Assembly (NCBI RefSeq): GCF_024494465.1
Contig: NZ_JAETXM010000001.1
Location: 806,001-870,000, forward strand
DNA from: Bacillus sp. V3B
Lineage (GTDB): Bacteria > Bacillota > Bacilli > Bacillales > Cytobacillaceae
Length of the DNA: 64,000 nt
Direction: 5' to 3'
Shown here: one piece after another, positions 19,590-31,476 of the stretch
How positions within the stretch are numbered: the first letter of the stretch is position 1
How the letters are laid out: each line of letters starts with the position of its first letter
Translations under genes and position numbers: made by a program
The notes under the pieces: model-generated
What the model saw: only the letters and a program-made list of their open reading frames with translations
What the model was told of the DNA's origin: nothing
Database searches by the model: none

Positions 19590-20456
19590 ATGGCAACATT
19601 TAAAGACTTTCGAAATAATGTGAAACCAAACTGGTGTCCAGGTTGTGGAGATTTTTCCGTGCAAGCAGCGATTCAACGTGCTGCAGCAAATGTAGGATTA
19701 GATCCTGAAAATCTTGCAGTTATTTCAGGGATTGGGTGTTCAGGGCGTATTTCGGGATATATTAATTCATATGGCGTTCACGGTATTCATGGTCGTTCTT
19801 TACCTATAGCACAAGGAGTAAAAATGGCGAATCGTGATTTAACAGTCATTGCTTCCGGTGGTGATGGGGATGGATTTGCCATTGGAATGGGACACACGGT
19901 CCATGCTATCAGACGTAATATTGACATTACCTATATTGTAATGGATAACCAAATTTACGGACTTACAAAAGGACAAACATCGCCACGTTCAGGTGCAGGA
20001 TTTAAAACAAAATCTACGCCAAATGGTTCAGTAGAACAAGCAGTGGCTCCTATGGAACTAGCCTTATCGGCAGGCGCAACATTTGTTGCACAAAGTTTTT
20101 CTACAGATTTGAAAGATTTAACTGCTTTAATTGAAGCGGGTATGAATCATAAAGGATTTTCTTTAATTAATGTTTTTAGTCCATGTGTTACTTATAACAA
20201 GGTAAACACATACGATTGGTTTAAAGAGAATTTGATCAAATTAAGTAGTATTGAAGGCTATGATCCATCAAATCGTGAAGCTGCTATGCAAACATTAATG
20301 GAAAATAACGGTCTTGTAACAGGATTAATCTATCAAAATACGGAGCGTCCATCTTATCAAGAATTGTTAACAGGATACTCTCAGGAATCTTTAGTACATG
20401 CTGATCTAGATTTAGATACAGAGCATTTTAATAAACTAGTTTCAGAGTTTAAGTAA
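19590..20456 (+). CDS. korB: 2-oxoacid:ferredoxin oxidoreductase, beta subunit
   Basis: Thiamine-diphosphate-binding partner of KorA. Cluster cysteines are present in NWCPGCGDF, with a later SPCVTYN, and the TPP motif GGDGDGFAIGMGHT is complete. 288 residues, normal for this clade. The ATG directly follows the korA stop, so the two subunits are cotranslated. The exact 2-oxoacid (2-oxoglutarate or pyruvate) is not decided by sequence alone. Confidence 0.92.
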   Translation: MATFKDFRNNVKPNWCPGCGDFSVQAAIQRAAANVGLDPENLAVISGIGCSGRISGYINSYGVHGIHGRSLPIAQGVKMANRDLTVIASGGDGDGFAIGMGHTVHAIRRNIDITYIVMDNQIYGLTKGQTSPRSGAGFKTKSTPNGSVEQAVAPMELALSAGATFVAQSFSTDLKDLTALIEAGMNHKGFSLINVFSPCVTYNKVNTYDWFKENLIKLSSIEGYDPSNREAAMQTLMENNGLVTGLIYQNTERPSYQELLTGYSQESLVHADLDLDTEHFNKLVSEFK

Positions 20457-20520
20457 TACACATGTTAGTAGGGATTTTCACAAGAGATCTTTTGACGGTG
20501 AAATAAAAGAATGGTTATAT

Positions 20521-20565
20521 AAATAAGCAAGTGATGTCTACCGACAGTTCACTTGCTTATTTTGT
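20521..20565 (+). terminator. Terminator after korB
   Basis: 14-bp stem AAATAAGCAAGTGA / TCACTTGCTTATTT with a 14-base loop, followed by TTG; the stem itself ends in a T-rich strand. Confidence 0.8.
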
Positions 20566-20615
20566 TCATCTATTTTGTTTGACTTATATTTCTAATTTGT
20601 ATAACAGGGTGTCTA

Positions 20616-20644
20616 TTGTGTTCATTCTTTTAAGGCATTATACT
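20616..20644 (+). promoter_or_regulatory. Likely sigma-A promoter of miaB
   Basis: TTGTGT, 17-base spacer, TATACT, with TATAAT overlapping downstream, about 60 bases before miaB. Confidence 0.5.
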
Positions 20645-20703
20645 ATAATAATGTGTGTTACTCTATTAATTTATATGGAGAGTATGAAGGGAGAAGATAG
20701 TAG

Positions 20704-22224
20704 ATGAATGAAAAGCAACGATTAGAAAGTCAGCAAGTAGTAACAACTAATCCTTCGGACAAAAAATCCGACCAGGATTACAGCAAGTATTTTGAAACGG
20801 TTATGACGGCTCCATCTTTAAAAGAAGCGAAAAAACGTGGGAAAGAAGATGTACAATATCATAAGGATTTTGATATTGCTGAAGAGTTTAAGGGACTGGG
20901 TGATGGACGTAAATTTTATATCCGCACATATGGATGTCAAATGAACGAGCATGATACAGAGGTAATGGCAGGAATCTTTCTTGCTTTAGGATATGAGCTA
21001 ACTGATACGGTTGAGGATGCCAATGTCATTTTATTAAATACATGTGCTATCCGCGAAAACGCTGAAAATAAAGTGTTTGGCGAACTAGGGCATCTTAAGC
21101 ATTTGAAACTGGAAAAACCAGATTTATTGCTTGGCGTATGCGGCTGTATGTCTCAAGAAGAATCAGTTGTAAACAAAATTTTAAAAACGTATGACCAAGT
21201 AGATATGATTTTTGGTACTCATAATATTCATCGTTTGCCAAATATTTTACAAGAAGCGTATATGTCAAAAGAGATGGTCGTTGAAGTTTGGTCTAAAGAA
21301 GGCGATGTGATTGAGAACCTGCCAAAGGTGAGACGCGGAAATATTAAGGCGTGGGTCAATATTATGTATGGTTGCGATAAATTCTGTACGTATTGTATAG
21401 TTCCTTTTACTAGAGGGAAAGAACGAAGCCGTCTTCCTGAGGATGTTATTCAAGAAGTACGTAGCTTGGCTGCCCAAGGGTATCAAGAAATCACGCTTCT
21501 TGGTCAAAATGTAAATGCATACGGAAAAGATTTAGCCAATATGAATTATGGGCTAGGCGATTTAATGGATGAGATCCGAAAGATTGATATTCCAAGAGTT
21601 CGTTTCACTACAAGTCATCCTCGTGATTTCGATGATCATTTAATTGAAGTTTTGGCTAAAGGTGGAAATCTTGTTGAACATATTCATTTGCCTGTGCAAT
21701 CAGGTTCAACAGATGTATTAAAAATCATGGCTCGTAAATATACGAGAGAAGAGTATTTAGAATTGGTACGTAAAATCAAAGCCGCCATACCGAATGTTGC
21801 ACTAACAACGGATATCATTGTTGGGTATCCAAACGAAACAGAGGAACAATTTGAAGAAACCTTATCCCTTTATCGTGAAGTGGGATATGAGGCGGCCTAT
21901 ACGTTTATTTACTCTCCTCGTGAAGGGACACCTGCTGCAAAAATGCAGGATAATGTACCGATGGAAGTAAAAAAAGAACGTTTACAGCGTTTGAATGCAC
22001 TTGTAAATGAACTTTCAGCGGAAGCTATGAAAAAGTATCAAGGTAAAACGGTAGAAGTGTTAGTTGAAGGAGAAAGTAAAAACAATCCAGATGTATTGGC
22101 TGGTTATACGCGTAGTAGCAAACTGGTTAATTTTATTGGTCCAAAAACAGCTATTGGTAAAATAGTGAAAGTTCAGATTAACGAGACTAGAACATGGTCA
22201 TTAAAAGGTGAAATGGTGGAATAA
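20704..22224 (+). CDS. miaB: tRNA-2-methylthio-N6-dimethylallyladenosine synthase MiaB
   Basis: Radical SAM methylthiotransferase modifying tRNA position 37 after MiaA (encoded at 29.9 kb). After a Bacillus-type N-terminal extension come the UPF0004 domain with its three cysteines ([29 protein letters not shown]), the radical SAM motif CDKFCTYC and a C-terminal TRAM domain. 506 residues. ricA follows 24 bases later and is probably cotranscribed. Confidence 0.97.
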   Translation: MNEKQRLESQQVVTTNPSDKKSDQDYSKYFETVMTAPSLKEAKKRGKEDVQYHKDFDIAEEFKGLGDGRKFYIRTYGCQMNEHDTEVMAGIFLALGYELTDTVEDANVILLNTCAIRENAENKVFGELGHLKHLKLEKPDLLLGVCGCMSQEESVVNKILKTYDQVDMIFGTHNIHRLPNILQEAYMSKEMVVEVWSKEGDVIENLPKVRRGNIKAWVNIMYGCDKFCTYCIVPFTRGKERSRLPEDVIQEVRSLAAQGYQEITLLGQNVNAYGKDLANMNYGLGDLMDEIRKIDIPRVRFTTSHPRDFDDHLIEVLAKGGNLVEHIHLPVQSGSTDVLKIMARKYTREEYLELVRKIKAAIPNVALTTDIIVGYPNETEEQFEETLSLYREVGYEAAYTFIYSPREGTPAAKMQDNVPMEVKKERLQRLNALVNELSAEAMKKYQGKTVEVLVEGESKNNPDVLAGYTRSSKLVNFIGPKTAIGKIVKVQINETRTWSLKGEMVE

Positions 22225-22248
22225 GTTAAATTGATTGGGGTGGAATAG

Positions 22249-22677
22249 ATGGGGAAGTATACAAAGGATGAAATTGTGGCTAAAGCAAAAGACTTAGCGA
22301 AGATGATTGCAGAGACAGAAGAAGTAGATTTTTTCAAACGTGCCGAAGCACACATTAACGAAAATAAAAAAGTGAGTGATAGCATTTCAGCTATTAAAGG
22401 TTTGCAAAAACAAGCGGTAAACTTCCAACATTATGGAAAAGTGGAAGCCTTAAGAAAGACAGAAGAAAAAATTGCTAAACTTGAACAAGAGTTAGATGAA
22501 CTTCCAATTGTGTATGAATTTAAGCAATCTCAAGCAGATGTAAATGATTTGTTACAGCTCGTGGCTTCAACAATCTCGAACTCAGTGACAAATGAAATCC
22601 TCACAGCAACAGGTGGCAATTTATTAAGCGGAGAAACAGGATCCGCGATAAATAATAAAAATTGCTCCCATCATTAG
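22249..22677 (+). CDS. ricA: RicA (YmcA), subunit of the RicAFT complex
   Basis: Mostly helical 142-residue protein that with RicF (YlbF) and RicT (YaaT) guides RNase Y mRNA maturation and affects biofilm, competence and sporulation. The family signature is MGKYTKDEIVAKAKDLAKMI and DFFKRAEAHIN. A single cysteine four residues from the end (CSHH) fits the iron-sulfur ligand known near the RicA C-terminus. It sits after miaB, as in B. subtilis. Confidence 0.92.
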   Translation: MGKYTKDEIVAKAKDLAKMIAETEEVDFFKRAEAHINENKKVSDSISAIKGLQKQAVNFQHYGKVEALRKTEEKIAKLEQELDELPIVYEFKQSQADVNDLLQLVASTISNSVTNEILTATGGNLLSGETGSAINNKNCSHH

Positions 22678-22698
22678 AGGGTAATATCGACCAATATG

Positions 22699-22733
22699 AA
22701 AAAGGTTTGGACAATAGTCCAGACCTTTTTTTA
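22699..22733 (+). terminator. Terminator after ricA
   Basis: Stem AAAAGGTTTGGAC / GTCCAGACCTTTT with one G-U pair, followed by a T run. Confidence 0.88.
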
Positions 22734-22807
22734 TGGAGATATACTATTTTCTGATTTATGGAAAATAGAGATTCTTTGCCTAAGTCGGAACCTTCTTTTT
22801 CTATGAG

Positions 22808-22890
22808 CATACACTGCACCATGCCTATATTTTTTTCTGATATTCATCAAAAAATTATCGCACACTAGTCTAATATCACGCATAGGATGA
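22808..22890 (+). promoter_or_regulatory. Possible sporulation promoters of cotE
   Basis: CATACACT at 22808-22815 matches the sigma-E -10 (CATACANT), and CATAGGATGA at 22881-22890 resembles the sigma-K -10 (CATANNNTA). B. subtilis cotE has sigma-E and sigma-K promoters in this order. The -35 elements are weak. Confidence 0.45.
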
Positions 22891-22921
22891 ATTGAAAATG
22901 AATGAGGAGGTTTCGCTCGCA

Positions 22922-23467
22922 ATGGGAGAGTACAGAGAAATTATTACAAAAGCGGTCGTAGCGAAAGGACGTAAATATACAAAGTCTAATCATACGATTT
23001 GCCCTTCGCACCAGCCGTCAAGTATTCTTGGCTGCTGGATTATAAACCATACGTACGAAGCGAAAAAGGTTGGAAAGACAGTCGAAGTTAAAGGGTATTA
23101 TGATATAAATGTTTGGTACTCCTTTAATAAAAATACAAAAACAGAAGTGGTAACTGAGCGAGTTGACTATTGTGATGTAATTAAATTGAAATATCGCGAC
23201 CCAGATTGTCTAGACGATCAAGATGTGATTGCCAGAGTGATGCAACAGCCAAACTGTGTGGAATGTGTGATTTCATCAAAGGGAGATAAAATCATTGTCC
23301 ATGTTGAAAGAGAATTTATTGTGGAAGTAATTGGTGAAACAAAAGTCATTGTGGCTGTATATCCTGAAAAGTGTGACAGTGAGGATGACGATTGGGGATT
23401 AGATGTTGAAGATGAGGATTTTGAAGACCTAGATCCTGATTTTTTACATGAAAAAAAAGACAGATAA
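22922..23467 (+). CDS. cotE: Outer spore coat morphogenetic protein CotE
   Basis: Coat morphogen that recruits the outer spore coat. The N-terminal block [17 protein letters not shown] and [20 protein letters not shown] are characteristic, as is the acidic C-terminal tail. ATG 22922 gives 181 residues, like B. subtilis; GAGGAGG lies 11 bases upstream. An in-frame ATG at 22892 overlaps the promoter region and is rejected. Monocistronic with its own terminator. Confidence 0.96.
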   Translation: MGEYREIITKAVVAKGRKYTKSNHTICPSHQPSSILGCWIINHTYEAKKVGKTVEVKGYYDINVWYSFNKNTKTEVVTERVDYCDVIKLKYRDPDCLDDQDVIARVMQQPNCVECVISSKGDKIIVHVEREFIVEVIGETKVIVAVYPEKCDSEDDDWGLDVEDEDFEDLDPDFLHEKKDR

Positions 23468-23473
23468 AAGTAG

Positions 23474-23503
23474 ACTAGGAAGACTTTGCTTCCTAGTTTT
23501 TTC
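23474..23503 (+). terminator. Terminator after cotE
   Basis: Perfect 9-bp stem ACTAGGAAG / CTTCCTAGT followed by T6. Confidence 0.9.
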
Positions 23504-23711
23504 TGTTATAGATGGTTTATCATACGCCTGTTAGAGTTGGATGTACTAATATCAATATTCATCCAAGGACCTTGAAGGTTTTTAATCGAAGTTCTTCCCC
23601 CTAGCAATCTGTATTTTTGTTCTCTTAAGGTGGAAATAATCCTCCTGATAGAAGACCTATAATATGCTATAATGAATAGATAAAGATTCTGTTTAGCTAA
23701 TGGAGGATATG

Positions 23712-26432
23712 ATGGTCGTTTATACGCCGATGATACAACAATACTTACAAGTAAAGGCAGACTACCAAGATGCCTTTTTATTTTTTCGCCTTGGCGATTT
23801 TTATGAAATGTTTTTCGATGATGCGATTAAAGCATCACAGGAATTAGAAATTACTTTAACGAGTCGGGAAGGTGGAGGGGAAGCGCGTATTCCGATGTGT
23901 GGTGTCCCTTATCATTCAGCGGCAACCTATATTGAACAGCTCATTGAACGCGGGTATAAAGTAGCGATTTGTGAACAGACTGAAGATCCGAAGCAAGCAA
24001 AAGGAGTCGTTCGTCGTGAGGTTGTTCAACTTATCACACCTGGAACGGTAATGGAAGGTAAGGGGCTACAGGAGAAGGAAAATAATTATATTTCTACTAT
24101 TACTCATTTCATGGATGGGACATTTGGATTCGCCTATAATGACTTATCTACTGGTGAAAACCAAGTAACGGTTTTGAACGGAAATTTTGATGAAGTATTA
24201 AATGAACTTTCCCTGTCAGGTGCAAAGGAAGTCGTTGTAGCAGCAACCTTTGATGGTGAATGGCAACGGAAAATTCGAGAACGTTTGGCTGTGACGATTT
24301 CATTTGAAGATGATGTTCTCGTAAAAGACGTATATCAACCTTTGTTTACTCATGTAACAGAGGACAAGCTACAAAAATCAATGGCACGACTGTTAAATTA
24401 TTTGTATCGCACGCAAAAAAGAAGCCTCGATCATCTTCAGCCCGTAACATCTTACAAAATTTATCAATATATGAAAATTGATTATTATTCAAAACGTAAT
24501 TTGGAGTTAACAGAAACGATTCGTGCAAAAGGAAAAAAAGGCTCCTTATTATGGCTACTTGATGAAACGAATACAGCTATGGGAGGGCGGTTATTAAAGC
24601 AATGGATTGACCGTCCGTTGATCAATCAAGAGGAGATTTCAGCACGACACAAGATGGTTGAAACCTTGATGGCTGCTTACTTCGAACGTCAAGAATTAAG
24701 GGAGAAACTAAAAGAAGTCTATGACCTTGAAAGGCTTGCTGGTCGAGTCGCTTTTGGAAATGTGAGTGCACGTGATCTCGTACAATTAAAACGATCACTT
24801 CAACAAATTCCTTTAATTTATACGATTGTTGAACAACTAGGAACGGAAGAGGCGATGCAACTTATAAGCAAAATTGATCCGTGTGAGGAGGTTACGGATC
24901 TGTTGGAAAAAGCTATTGTTGATAATCCACCAATTTCTATTAAAGAAGGAAATATGATTCAAGATGGATACCACGAAGAGCTTGATCGTTACCGCGATGC
25001 CAGCCGAAATGGGAAAACCTGGATTGCTCAACTTGAGCGTGAAGAGCGAGAAAAAACAGGAATTAAATCGTTAAAAGTCGGTTATAATCGTGTATTTGGT
25101 TATTATATTGAAGTCACTCGGGCCAATCTGCACCATTTGGAAGATGGCAGGTATGAAAGGAAGCAGACGTTAACAAATGCTGAACGTTTTATTACACCCG
25201 AATTAAAGGAAAAAGAGGCATTAATACTACAAGCAGAAGAGAAGAGTATGCAGTTGGAATATGATTTATTTACAGCAATCCGTGAGCAGGTAAAAGACTA
25301 CATTCCTCGACTGCAATCACTAGCGAAAATAGTCAGTGAGCTTGATGTGCTACAGTGCTTTGCGACAATTAGTGAGGAACGACATTACGTGAAACCTGTT
25401 TTTTCTTTTTCTGAAGAGCGCCGTATATTTTTAAAAGATGGACGCCATCCAGTTGTTGAAAAGGTGATGAATGCGGATCGTTATGTTCCAAATGACTGTG
25501 ACATGCATAACGAACGAGAAATACTACTCATTACAGGACCGAATATGTCTGGTAAAAGCACGTATATGCGGCAGATTGCCTTAACTTCGATTCTCGCACA
25601 AATTGGCTGCTTTGTACCTGCGACAGAAGCTGTGCTACCGATATTTGATCAGGTATTTACAAGGATAGGTGCGGCAGATGACTTAATTTCTGGACAAAGT
25701 ACGTTTATGGTGGAAATGCTGGAAGCAAAAAATGCGATCTCCAATGCAACGAAAGATAGTCTTATTTTATTTGATGAAATTGGCCGAGGAACATCAACAT
25801 ATGATGGGATGGCATTAGCACAAGCTATTATTGAATACATTCATCATCGAATAGGAGCAAAAACCTTGTTCTCCACGCATTATCATGAGTTAACAGTGCT
25901 TGAGGAAGAGTTACCACGATTGACTAATATTCATGTAAGTGCCATAGAACAAAGTGGAAAAGTCGTCTTTCTTCATAAAATAAAAGAAGGTCCAACTGAT
26001 AAAAGTTATGGTATCCATGTGGCGAAGTTAGCTGAATTGCCAGACGAGCTTATTACACGGGCGAACGAAATACTAGCGTCATTAGAAAATCAGGATGTAA
26101 AGGTACAACAGCATGTCGCCAAAGTTCCACAAGAGGAAGAAGCTAATATGGATCAAAAAATGGACTCATTTTCTGGTCATGATGAAAAAATAGAACAATC
26201 TAAAGTGGGCTATTTGAACGAGGAAAAGGATGACATATTATCGGTCTCTTCATTGGTCGAAGAAGCGCAGCTCTCTTTCTTTGAGGAGGAAGCTGTCGGG
26301 CTGAAAAAAACTCAACTGTCAGTGAAAGAGAAACGAGTGCTTGAAAAAATAAAGGAATTAGATATTTTAGATATGACTCCCATGCAGGCGATGAATATTC
26401 TTTATGAACTCCATAAAAAAGTAAAAAGTTAA
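23712..26432 (+). CDS. mutS: DNA mismatch repair protein MutS
   Basis: Mismatch-recognition ATPase. The N-terminal mismatch-binding motif [15 protein letters not shown], the Walker [10 protein letters not shown] and the signature [15 protein letters not shown] are intact, and the C-terminal helix-turn-helix region [17 protein letters not shown] is present. Three ATGs lie together; 23712 has GGAGG five bases upstream and gives [12 protein letters not shown], matching family N-termini. 906 residues, slightly long because of a variable linker before the C-terminus. mutL follows after 19 bases. Confidence 0.98.
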   Translation: MVVYTPMIQQYLQVKADYQDAFLFFRLGDFYEMFFDDAIKASQELEITLTSREGGGEARIPMCGVPYHSAATYIEQLIERGYKVAICEQTEDPKQAKGVVRREVVQLITPGTVMEGKGLQEKENNYISTITHFMDGTFGFAYNDLSTGENQVTVLNGNFDEVLNELSLSGAKEVVVAATFDGEWQRKIRERLAVTISFEDDVLVKDVYQPLFTHVTEDKLQKSMARLLNYLYRTQKRSLDHLQPVTSYKIYQYMKIDYYSKRNLELTETIRAKGKKGSLLWLLDETNTAMGGRLLKQWIDRPLINQEEISARHKMVETLMAAYFERQELREKLKEVYDLERLAGRVAFGNVSARDLVQLKRSLQQIPLIYTIVEQLGTEEAMQLISKIDPCEEVTDLLEKAIVDNPPISIKEGNMIQDGYHEELDRYRDASRNGKTWIAQLEREEREKTGIKSLKVGYNRVFGYYIEVTRANLHHLEDGRYERKQTLTNAERFITPELKEKEALILQAEEKSMQLEYDLFTAIREQVKDYIPRLQSLAKIVSELDVLQCFATISEERHYVKPVFSFSEERRIFLKDGRHPVVEKVMNADRYVPNDCDMHNEREILLITGPNMSGKSTYMRQIALTSILAQIGCFVPATEAVLPIFDQVFTRIGAADDLISGQSTFMVEMLEAKNAISNATKDSLILFDEIGRGTSTYDGMALAQAIIEYIHHRIGAKTLFSTHYHELTVLEEELPRLTNIHVSAIEQSGKVVFLHKIKEGPTDKSYGIHVAKLAELPDELITRANEILASLENQDVKVQQHVAKVPQEEEANMDQKMDSFSGHDEKIEQSKVGYLNEEKDDILSVSSLVEEAQLSFFEEEAVGLKKTQLSVKEKRVLEKIKELDILDMTPMQAMNILYELHKKVKS

Positions 26433-26451
26433 TGAACGGTGGTGAGAGGAT

Positions 26452-28410
26452 ATGGGGAAGATCATTCAACTAGATGATGCCCTTTCCAATAAAATTGCAG
26501 CCGGTGAGGTGGTTGAGCGTCCTGCTTCAGTTGTGAAGGAATTGGTTGAAAATGCAATTGATGCAGGTAGCACCATTATTAATATTGAAGTCGAAGAAGC
26601 TGGCCTTGCGAAAATTCGCATAAGCGATAATGGGGATGGTATTGAAGCAGAGGATGTTCCAATTGCCTTTGAACGACATGCAACAAGTAAAATAAAAAAT
26701 GAACATGATCTTTTTCGAATTCGAACGCTTGGATTTCGTGGAGAGGCTCTACCTAGTATCGCTTCAGTATCGAGGTTGGAAATCGTTACATCAACAGGGG
26801 TAGAAGGGACACGTATGGTTCTTGAGGGTGGAAAAGTGGTTGAGCTTGAAAAAGCAGCAAGTAGAAAAGGAACGGATATGACGATTACGGATTTATTTTT
26901 TAACACTCCGGCTCGTTTGAAATATATGAAAACCGTTCATACAGAACTTGGGAATATTACTGATGTGACGAACAGATTGGCTCTTGCTCATCCAAAAGTA
27001 TCTATTCGCCTTATACACAATGATCGGAAGCTGTTGCATACGAATGGTAATGGCGATGTAAGACAAGTTTTGGCGGCTATTTATGGGATTAATATAGCAA
27101 AAAAAATGATCCCCATCCATGTAACATCACTTGATTTTAAGATTGATGGATATATTGCTCTTCCGGAAATAACAAGAGCATCTAGAAATTATATTTCGAC
27201 TATGATCAACGGTCGTTTTATTAAAAATTATCCTCTCGTCAAGGCCATTCAAGAAGGGTATCATACGTTGTTACCGATCGGTCGATATCCAATCGCTTTA
27301 TTGAATATTGTGATGGATCCAATTTTAGTTGATGTTAATGTGCATCCGTCAAAATTGGAAGTTCGTATGAGTAAAGAACATGAATTAAATGAACTCGTAA
27401 CTGAAACAATTAAATCTATTTTTAAAACAAAAGAACTAATTCCAGCAGGAGTCGTTCGAGAAAAAGTTCCAAAACAGCAAATAGAGCAGACAATGATGGA
27501 GCTAGATCACATACAAATACATTCCTCTGATGAAGAACGAGAAAAAATAGGGGAACAACAAGTGAATGAAACAAGTTTTTCACAACCTATTATACCAAGT
27601 CAAGAATCAGTATGGGTGAATTCCTCACAATCATTTGCAAAAGATGATGGTAATAGGTTTGTTGGAGAGGGGGAACCATTCTATTCTGAAGAGGGAAATG
27701 GACAATTTGAATCGTTTAGTGAGAAAGATAATAAACAGTCAGTTATTTTTGTAAATGGTACTCAAACAGATTTAGAGAAACTCTCAAATAACCATTCTTT
27801 ATCACAGCAAGCGACAATTCAGACAAGCAGAGTTCCACCACTCTATCCCATTGGGCAAATGCACGGCACCTATATATTTGCGCAAAATGAGCGTGGATTA
27901 TATATGATTGATCAGCATGCGGCACAAGAACGGATTAAATATGAATACTTTAAAGAAAAAGTGGGTAGAGTGGCGCAAGAGTTGCAGGAGCTTCTTGTCC
28001 CATTGACGTTTGAATATTCAACAGACGAATATGTTAAAATTGAAGAGTACCGAGGTGAACTTGAAAGGGTGGGGGTTTTTCTGGAGCCATTTGGTTATAA
28101 TAGCTATATTGTTAAAGCCCACCCACAATGGTTTCCAAAAGGGGAAGAAAAGGAAATCATTGAAGATATGATCGAGCAGTTGCTCTCAATGAAAAAAGTA
28201 GATATAAGAAAACTGCGTGAGGAAGCTGCGATCATGATGAGTTGTAAAGGTTCGATTAAAGCAAATCGTCATTTACGAAATGATGAAATTCAGGCTTTAT
28301 TAGATGAACTTAGACAAACATCCGATCCATTCACCTGTCCACACGGTAGGCCCATCATCATCCACACATCTGTCTATGAATTAGAAAAAATGTTCAAACG
28401 TATTATGTAA
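26452..28410 (+). CDS. mutL: DNA mismatch repair endonuclease MutL
   Basis: GHKL ATPase with the N-terminal motifs [17 protein letters not shown] and [11 protein letters not shown]. The C-terminal domain carries the metal-dependent endonuclease motif [12 protein letters not shown] (DQHAx2Ex4E) and the supporting [10 protein letters not shown] and CPHGRPI motifs, so it is a nicking-type MutL as in other Gram-positives. 652 residues, with a poorly conserved middle linker. Cotranscribed with mutS. Confidence 0.98.
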   Translation: MGKIIQLDDALSNKIAAGEVVERPASVVKELVENAIDAGSTIINIEVEEAGLAKIRISDNGDGIEAEDVPIAFERHATSKIKNEHDLFRIRTLGFRGEALPSIASVSRLEIVTSTGVEGTRMVLEGGKVVELEKAASRKGTDMTITDLFFNTPARLKYMKTVHTELGNITDVTNRLALAHPKVSIRLIHNDRKLLHTNGNGDVRQVLAAIYGINIAKKMIPIHVTSLDFKIDGYIALPEITRASRNYISTMINGRFIKNYPLVKAIQEGYHTLLPIGRYPIALLNIVMDPILVDVNVHPSKLEVRMSKEHELNELVTETIKSIFKTKELIPAGVVREKVPKQQIEQTMMELDHIQIHSSDEEREKIGEQQVNETSFSQPIIPSQESVWVNSSQSFAKDDGNRFVGEGEPFYSEEGNGQFESFSEKDNKQSVIFVNGTQTDLEKLSNNHSLSQQATIQTSRVPPLYPIGQMHGTYIFAQNERGLYMIDQHAAQERIKYEYFKEKVGRVAQELQELLVPLTFEYSTDEYVKIEEYRGELERVGVFLEPFGYNSYIVKAHPQWFPKGEEKEIIEDMIEQLLSMKKVDIRKLREEAAIMMSCKGSIKANRHLRNDEIQALLDELRQTSDPFTCPHGRPIIIHTSVYELEKMFKRIM

Positions 28411-28534
28411 AGATAGGATAACCAAAAAATAAACATATACAATTTTGTTTACAAAATCTATTTGCTTCGATATGTTGTTAAATTTAATAGGCTATTAAAT
28501 TATGATATATATTAAGTGAACTGTTTATATAGAC

Positions 28535-28580
28535 AAAAAGTGTCCATTTACGGTGCTTGTACCGTAAATGGACACTTTTA
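28535..28580. terminator. Bidirectional terminator between mutL and mreBH
   Basis: Stem of about 19 bp (AAAAGTGTCCATTTACGGT and its complement) with a 6-base loop. A-rich and T-rich flanks suit both convergent genes. Confidence 0.92.
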
Positions 28581-29585
28581 ATTTGCTACACTGTGTAGTT
28601 TGTTTAAGTATTGCAATGATTTACCTGTTCCAATGGCAACACATTCAAGTGGATTTGATGCTAAGGTAGCTGAAACTGCAATTTCTTTTGTTAGCCATTC
28701 CTCCATTCCATGAAGTAGGGCTCCACCACCAGTTAGAATGACACCGTGATCGACTATGTCACCGCTTAATTCAGCAGGGCTATCTTCCAGGGTTGCTCTA
28801 ACCACTTCTAAAATTTGTAACAATGCCTCTTTCATTGCATCACGAATTTCATGAGAAAAAAGGGTAATGGTTTTTGGTAGACCGTTGACAAGGTCACGCC
28901 CTCGAACTTGCATTTTTAATTCTTCATGGTCGATTAAAGCATAGCCGATTTCCATTTTAATATTTTCAGCTGTTATTTCTCCAATAAGCAGATTGTATTT
29001 CTTTCTAACGTATTGAATAATATCATCATCAAGGCGGTCACCGCCAATTTTAACCGTATGGCAAGCGACAACTCCGCCAAAGGATATGATCGCAACCTCA
29101 GTAGAACCTCCTCCAAGATCGATTACGACATTGGCAATTGGTTCATCAACAGGAAGTCCAGCACCTATTGCTGCTGCAACAGGCTCCTCTATTAAATAAA
29201 CCTTTTTTGCTCCTGCATTGCGCACTGCATCTTGGATTGCTCTTCGATCAACACTTGTGGAGCCGGAAGGTGTACAAATGACCACATTGGGTTTTCTTAA
29301 AGAAAATCCAAGTATTTTTGAGGCTTTTCCCATAATATGACGCAACATTTCAGTCGTTATATCATAGTCAGCAATAACACCATCCTTTAACGGTCGGATA
29401 GCAACGATGTTTTCTGGTGTTTTACCAACCATCTCTTTTGCTTCATTTCCAACAGCAAGTACTTTTTTCGTTACCCTATCAATAGAGACAACACTAGGTT
29501 CATTTAAGATAATTCCTTTATTTTTACTATAGATCAATGTATTAGCAGTACCTAAATCAATTCCAATTTCAGCATTCGAAAACAT
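28578..29585 (-). CDS. mreBH: MreB-like actin homologue, MreBH type
   Basis: Cytoskeletal actin homologue directing lateral wall synthesis and hydrolase placement. Actin-fold motifs are present: [20 protein letters not shown] (phosphate 1), [14 protein letters not shown] (phosphate 2) and [18 protein letters not shown] (adenosine). 335 residues. [19 protein letters not shown] is usual for MreB proteins. The closest pattern known to me is B. subtilis MreBH, but Mbl or a second MreB is possible. It is a lone gene inserted between mutL and miaA. Confidence 0.85.
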   Translation of the reverse strand: MFSNAEIGIDLGTANTLIYSKNKGIILNEPSVVSIDRVTKKVLAVGNEAKEMVGKTPENIVAIRPLKDGVIADYDITTEMLRHIMGKASKILGFSLRKPNVVICTPSGSTSVDRRAIQDAVRNAGAKKVYLIEEPVAAAIGAGLPVDEPIANVVIDLGGGSTEVAIISFGGVVACHTVKIGGDRLDDDIIQYVRKKYNLLIGEITAENIKMEIGYALIDHEELKMQVRGRDLVNGLPKTITLFSHEIRDAMKEALLQILEVVRATLEDSPAELSGDIVDHGVILTGGGALLHGMEEWLTKEIAVSATLASNPLECVAIGTGKSLQYLNKLHSVAN

Positions 29586-29941
29586 AATTATTCACCCAAT
29601 TTCACAAAAAAATATTGATTAACTATTACCTCTATAACATTAGCATGAAAAAAAGAGTAGAGTGTGAATGTTATCTAATTTTAAATGAACTGTAATATAA
29701 AAAGAGAATTTCTTCTCCCTTTTTAAGTTGTCAATTAACTTTCTTATGGAGATAAAGTGAATAGTTCCTTCAAAAATGGTCATAATGGATAGATGTTTCA
29801 CTGCAATATTTTTGAAATATGATATGATTAAAATAGGTAGCCATCATAAAGATTTGCTAATGAAAAAGTAATGTTTCTTAACAATGAGGAAGAAGCTCAT
29901 GTTGGCTAAACCTAATTTTGTATTAAAGGTAGTGTGAAAGA

Positions 29942-30904
29942 TTGACCACTAAATGTAAGCTTCTTGTTTTAATTGGACCAACAGCAGTTGGAAAAACAAA
30001 AACCAGTATTGAGTTGGCAAAAGCTTTTAATGGTGAAATTATTAGTGGTGATTCCATGCAAGTTTATAAGAAACTGGACATTGGAACCGCAAAAATTAAA
30101 CCGTTAGAAATGGAAGGGATTCCTCATTATTTAATTGATATTAAAGATCCAGATGAACCTTTTTCTGCAGCTGAATTTCAGGTATTAGTAAGGGATAGAA
30201 TTTCTGAAATCACAAGTAGGGGCAAGCTACCGATCATTGTCGGTGGAACAGGTTTATATATTCAATCAGTCTTATTTGATTATCAATTTTCAGAGGCACC
30301 AACAGATGATGAGTTTCGTAAAAATTTAGAAATGCAGGCTGAAAAAGAGGGAATTCACTTTCTGCATGATCAATTAATGAAACTTGATCCTGAAAGTGGC
30401 GCACGAATTCATCCTAATAATGTTCGGCGGGTCATCAGAGCAATTGAGGTGTTTCACTGTACAGGCAAAACAATGAGTGAGTTTCAAAGAAAACAGCAAC
30501 CAGATTCTTTATATGATACTGCTATTGTAGGCTTAACGATGGACCGTGAGAAACTATATGCACGAATTAATAAACGGGTCGACATGATGATTCATGAAGG
30601 GCTGGTACATGAAGTTGAACAATTATTTCAGCAAGGATTAAAAGGTTGTCAGTCGATCCAAGCAATCGGCTATAAAGAAATGTACGAATATTTTGAGGGA
30701 AAAGTATCGTTCGAGCAGGCTGTAGAGAACCTTAAGCAAAATTCACGACGTTATGCAAAACGACAATTAACCTGGTTTCGCAACAAAATGGATGTAAAAT
30801 GGTTTGATATGACAGAGGAAATAGAACCTATTTCTTTAGCAAAAAAAATAGATGAAATTTCTACTTATATTGAAGGAATGCTTAAAATTAGATCGAATAC
30901 ATAA
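29942..30904 (+). CDS. miaA: tRNA dimethylallyltransferase MiaA
   Basis: Adds the dimethylallyl group to A37 of tRNAs, the substrate later modified by MiaB. P-loop GPTAVGKTKTS is near residue 12; DSMQVYKKLDIGTAK, IVGGTGLYIQSVLF and QAIGYKEMYEY are family blocks. 320 residues. The start is TTG 29942 with only a weak ribosome site (AGGTAGTG). hfq follows at 31 bases, the common miaA-hfq pairing. The 350 bases upstream hold no gene. Confidence 0.96.
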   Translation: MTTKCKLLVLIGPTAVGKTKTSIELAKAFNGEIISGDSMQVYKKLDIGTAKIKPLEMEGIPHYLIDIKDPDEPFSAAEFQVLVRDRISEITSRGKLPIIVGGTGLYIQSVLFDYQFSEAPTDDEFRKNLEMQAEKEGIHFLHDQLMKLDPESGARIHPNNVRRVIRAIEVFHCTGKTMSEFQRKQQPDSLYDTAIVGLTMDREKLYARINKRVDMMIHEGLVHEVEQLFQQGLKGCQSIQAIGYKEMYEYFEGKVSFEQAVENLKQNSRRYAKRQLTWFRNKMDVKWFDMTEEIEPISLAKKIDEISTYIEGMLKIRSNT

Positions 30905-30935
30905 TAGTAGAGATTAAAGAGGAGGAGCTTTATAC

Positions 30936-31175
30936 ATGAAGCAATCAGTGAATATTCAAGATCAATTTCTAAATCAACTCCGTAAAGATGGAATAAATGT
31001 AACGGTGTTTTTGTTAAATGGATTTCAAATAAGGGGTCAAGTAAAGGGATTTGATAATTTCACGATTTTATTTGAAACAGAAGGAAAGCAACAGTTAGTC
31101 TATAAGCATGCTATTTCTACTTTTGCTCCACAACGAAATGTACAAATTGATTTAGAAATGCCACAACAAAAATAA
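30936..31175 (+). CDS. hfq: RNA-binding protein Hfq
   Basis: Sm-like hexameric RNA chaperone, 79 residues. Sm1 ([21 protein letters not shown]) and Sm2 ([12 protein letters not shown] motif) are intact; the proximal-face segment is the Gram-positive type with [18 protein letters not shown] precedes the ATG. Follows miaA and ends at a strong terminator. Confidence 0.97.
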   Translation: MKQSVNIQDQFLNQLRKDGINVTVFLLNGFQIRGQVKGFDNFTILFETEGKQQLVYKHAISTFAPQRNVQIDLEMPQQK

Positions 31176-31188
31176 TGAATGTTATGTA

Positions 31189-31232
31189 AAAAAGCATTTG
31201 CATCTTACTTCGATGTGAATGCTTTTTTTTAT
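31189..31232 (+). terminator. Terminator after hfq
   Basis: Stem AAAAGCATTTGCATC / GATGTGAATGCTTTT (one G-U) followed by a long T tract. Confidence 0.9.
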
Positions 31233-31476
31233 TTTTTTAATGAACGGGCTACTTGATGAATATAAATAAATACAGGTGTCATTTTCTTGTGAAAATACGC
31301 AAAATAACCATAGTTCCAAAGAATAGAATGAATCGTAGCTAATTCTATTTTTCATACAATGAATATGAGTTAATCGCCAGTATGAACTGTACAAACACAT
31401 AATGATGAAAAAATAGGCGTTCGTCACAAATAATGGGTGGGGGCGTATACTGTATATAGAATGTGAGGTGAAAAGT

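Noticed and set aside
29586-29941. A sigma-I promoter for mreBH
   Set aside because: B. subtilis mreBH uses sigma-I, but no C-rich -35 of that type is present upstream here.
31182-31427. 81-codon reverse-strand frame between hfq and spoVK
   Set aside because: Covers the hfq terminator and lacks a ribosome site.
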